Positions 62,640 through 64,000 of a stretch of DNA of 64,000 nucleotides are shown piece by piece (position 1 is the first letter of the stretch; each line of letters opens with the position of its first letter). The notes beneath the pieces are model-generated. The model did no database searches, was not told the origin of the DNA, and was given only the letters and a program-made list of their open reading frames with translations. The position numbers and the translations under genes were made by a program. Source of the stretch: Erythrobacter ramosus (lineage in GTDB: Bacteria > Pseudomonadota > Alphaproteobacteria > Sphingomonadales > Sphingomonadaceae); the NCBI RefSeq assembly GCF_009828055.1, contig NZ_WTYB01000001.1, positions 945,183 through 1,009,182 of the forward strand. The letters are read 5' to 3'.

Positions 62640-63647
62640 ATGGACAAGTCACCCCAAGAACCCCGCCAGCCCGCTGCCGAAGAGGCGCTGATCCGTGCCG
62701 CCTTGACCCCGGAAATCAACCATCGGCTGCGCTCCGCCCGGATCGTTGCGCGCCGTGCGGTGATCGTGGCCGAGGCCGGTGACCTGTCCGATGCCGCCCG
62801 CGTGGAGCTGGAAGCGGCCATCACCGCCGCACTCATTCCGCTGGCGGAAATCGACGAAGTTCGGATCGCGCTGACAGGTGAGCGGCGGCGGCGGCGGTTG
62901 ATTGCGGTGGGATCGGGCAAGGGCGGGGTCGGTAAGTCGACGTTGACCACCAATCTCGCGGTGGCGCTCGCCCGGATGGGCCGCAAGGTCGGCGTGATCG
63001 ACGGCGACATCTACGGTCCCTCGCAGCCCAAATTGTTGAAGACCGAAGGCATCAAGCCTGGGGCGACCCCCGATGGCTCGCAACTGGTGGCGATCGACAG
63101 CCCCTATAACGTCAAGGTGCTGTCGATGGGGCACATCGTCGCTCCGGGCAAGGCGCTGGCATGGCGCGGGCCGATGACCGGCAAGGCGCTCACCCAACTG
63201 GTCGATGCCGATTGGGGTGATACCGATCTGCTGCTGATCGACCTGCCGCCCGGCACCGGCGATGTGCAGCTTTCGATGCTGTCGGCCCATCGCCCGGATG
63301 GCGCGGTGCTGGTGTCCACCCCGCAGGATCTCGCGCTGATCGACGCCGCACGCGCGGGCCAGCTGTTCGAGCAGGGCGAGGTGCCGATCATCGGGCTGGT
63401 CGAGAACATGGCAGGCTATTGCTGCCCGGAATGCGGCCACATCAGCGACCCGTTCGGTTCGGGCGGGGTCGAGAAATTCGCCGCTGCGCTCGAAATCCCG
63501 TTCCTTGGCCGCGTGCCGCTGACGCTGGCCACGCGGATCGCGGGCGACCAGGGCAATCCTCCCGCCGCCGGTGATGACGAGACCGCCGCGCCGTTCCGCG
63601 CCATTGCGGAAAAGCTGGCGCGCTGGCTCGATACCGGGACGGTCTGA
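62640..63647 (+). CDS. Mrp/NBP35-family iron-sulfur carrier ATPase (ApbC-like)
   Basis: This 335-aa protein has a P-loop GSGKGGVGKST near 92-102 with the deviant Walker A of the Mrp/MinD group, GKVGVIDGDIYGPSQPKLL and LLIDLPPGTGDVQLS. The C-terminal CCPECG carries the CxxC that binds a bridging [4Fe-4S] cluster. The family delivers iron-sulfur clusters to apo-proteins. A shortened N-terminal DUF59-like segment (about 10-80) is present. It is followed after 3 nt by a molybdenum-hydroxylase subunit gene; members of that enzyme class need [2Fe-2S] partners, so joint expression makes sense. Confidence 0.92.
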   Translation: MDKSPQEPRQPAAEEALIRAALTPEINHRLRSARIVARRAVIVAEAGDLSDAARVELEAAITAALIPLAEIDEVRIALTGERRRRRLIAVGSGKGGVGKSTLTTNLAVALARMGRKVGVIDGDIYGPSQPKLLKTEGIKPGATPDGSQLVAIDSPYNVKVLSMGHIVAPGKALAWRGPMTGKALTQLVDADWGDTDLLLIDLPPGTGDVQLSMLSAHRPDGAVLVSTPQDLALIDAARAGQLFEQGEVPIIGLVENMAGYCCPECGHISDPFGSGGVEKFAAALEIPFLGRVPLTLATRIAGDQGNPPAAGDDETAAPFRAIAEKLARWLDTGTV

Positions 63648-63650
63648 GGG

Positions 63651-64000
63651 ATGGGGCTGACGCGGCGCGGATTGCTGGCAGGGGCAGCGGCGGGCGGCGG
63701 TCTGATTGTCGCCTGGTGGCTGATGCCGCGCAACTACGCGACCCCGTTGGTTCCGGCGCGCGGCGAGCACGTGTTTGGCGCATGGCTCAAGATTGCCAAT
63801 GACGGCGTGGTGACCGTCGCCGTGCCGCAGCTCGAGATGGGGCAGGGCATCACCACGCTGCTGCCGCAGATCGTCGCCTATGAACTGGGCGCGGACTGGC
63901 GGCAGATCGCGGTCGAGCCTGCGCCAGTTTCGGGAGCCTATGCCAATATTCCGCTGGCGACCAAGTGGATGGCGCTGTGGGATCCGTTCGGTGCCGGGCT
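63651..64000 (+). CDS. Molybdopterin-binding aldehyde-oxidase-type dehydrogenase subunit, partial
   Basis: The gene starts at ATG 63651, 3 nt after the Mrp stop, and runs off the window, so only about 116 residues are visible. They begin with a twin-arginine type leader (LTRRGLLAGAAAGGGLIV) and contain HVFGAWLKIANDGVVTVAVPQLEMGQGITTLLPQIVAYELGADW. This matches the large subunit of xanthine-dehydrogenase-family enzymes such as isoquinoline 1-oxidoreductase beta subunit. It should be exported by Tat and hold the molybdenum cofactor. The substrate is unknown. Confidence 0.85.
   Translation, partial: MGLTRRGLLAGAAAGGGLIVAWWLMPRNYATPLVPARGEHVFGAWLKIANDGVVTVAVPQLEMGQGITTLLPQIVAYELGADWRQIAVEPAPVSGAYANIPLATKWMALWDPFGAG

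Overview
The window is high-GC, gene-dense alphaproteobacterial chromosomal DNA. The gene set points to Sphingomonadales, most likely an Erythrobacteraceae-type organism: hflK-hflC-degP order, phosphotransferase-DUF6285 plus acyl-CoA dehydrogenase, a sigma54-type flagellar cluster, NRAMP-related transporter, and dispersed repeats built on TTCGACAAGCTCAGCACGAAC. The taxonomic call is inference; no rRNA is present. Nothing looks like a plasmid, prophage or insertion sequence. A perfect 16-bp parS site (33819-33834) suggests the window lies in the origin-proximal part of a chromosome.

Layout. 1-4.5 kb: a saccharopine-dehydrogenase-like reductase, a ZnuD-like TonB receptor and a decayed isoaspartyl peptidase. 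4.5-8.6 kb: remnant of an exopolysaccharide locus (Wza-like export lipoprotein, glycosyltransferase with an abnormal N-terminus, a scar made of glycosyltransferase and CDP-alcohol transferase fragments, one intact CDP-alcohol transferase) and tRNA-Gly. 8.9-14.3 kb: thioredoxin-TPR protein, Lon-substrate-binding-like protein, a coupled prs / 115-aa protein / HisN-like phosphatase set, mtnP and a GST. 14.5-22.5 kb: aldehyde dehydrogenase, phosphotransferase and acyl-CoA dehydrogenase, a BASS transporter and a DUF3857/transglutaminase protein. 22.5-33.8 kb: a flagellar cluster in two divergent arms, each with a convincing sigma54 promoter. It ends in a chimeric gene joining the N-terminal third of FlgG to the C-terminal two thirds of FliD, followed by fliS. 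The rings, hook-filament junctions, filament and most export genes are absent here. 33.8-46 kb: hydrolase, flippase, GNAT protein, flavin reductase, glutathione-dependent formaldehyde dehydrogenase, M1 peptidase, a GGDEF-EAL protein, tRNA-Leu and a zinc-ribbon protein. 46-50.5 kb: a tightly overlapping ftsE-ftsX-ydcF-plsC-NRMT chain. 50.5-54.3 kb: hisC-tyrA divergent from metX-metW. 54.3-64 kb: VOC protein, GST, msrB, PBP1A, the hflK-hflC-degP quality-control operon, an Mrp ATPase and the start of a molybdenum hydroxylase subunit.

The most notable signal is genome erosion. Three loci (flagellum, exopolysaccharide, isoaspartyl peptidase) carry deletion scars, and the flagellar one produced an intact in-frame chimera. 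The second is the parS site just beyond that scar.
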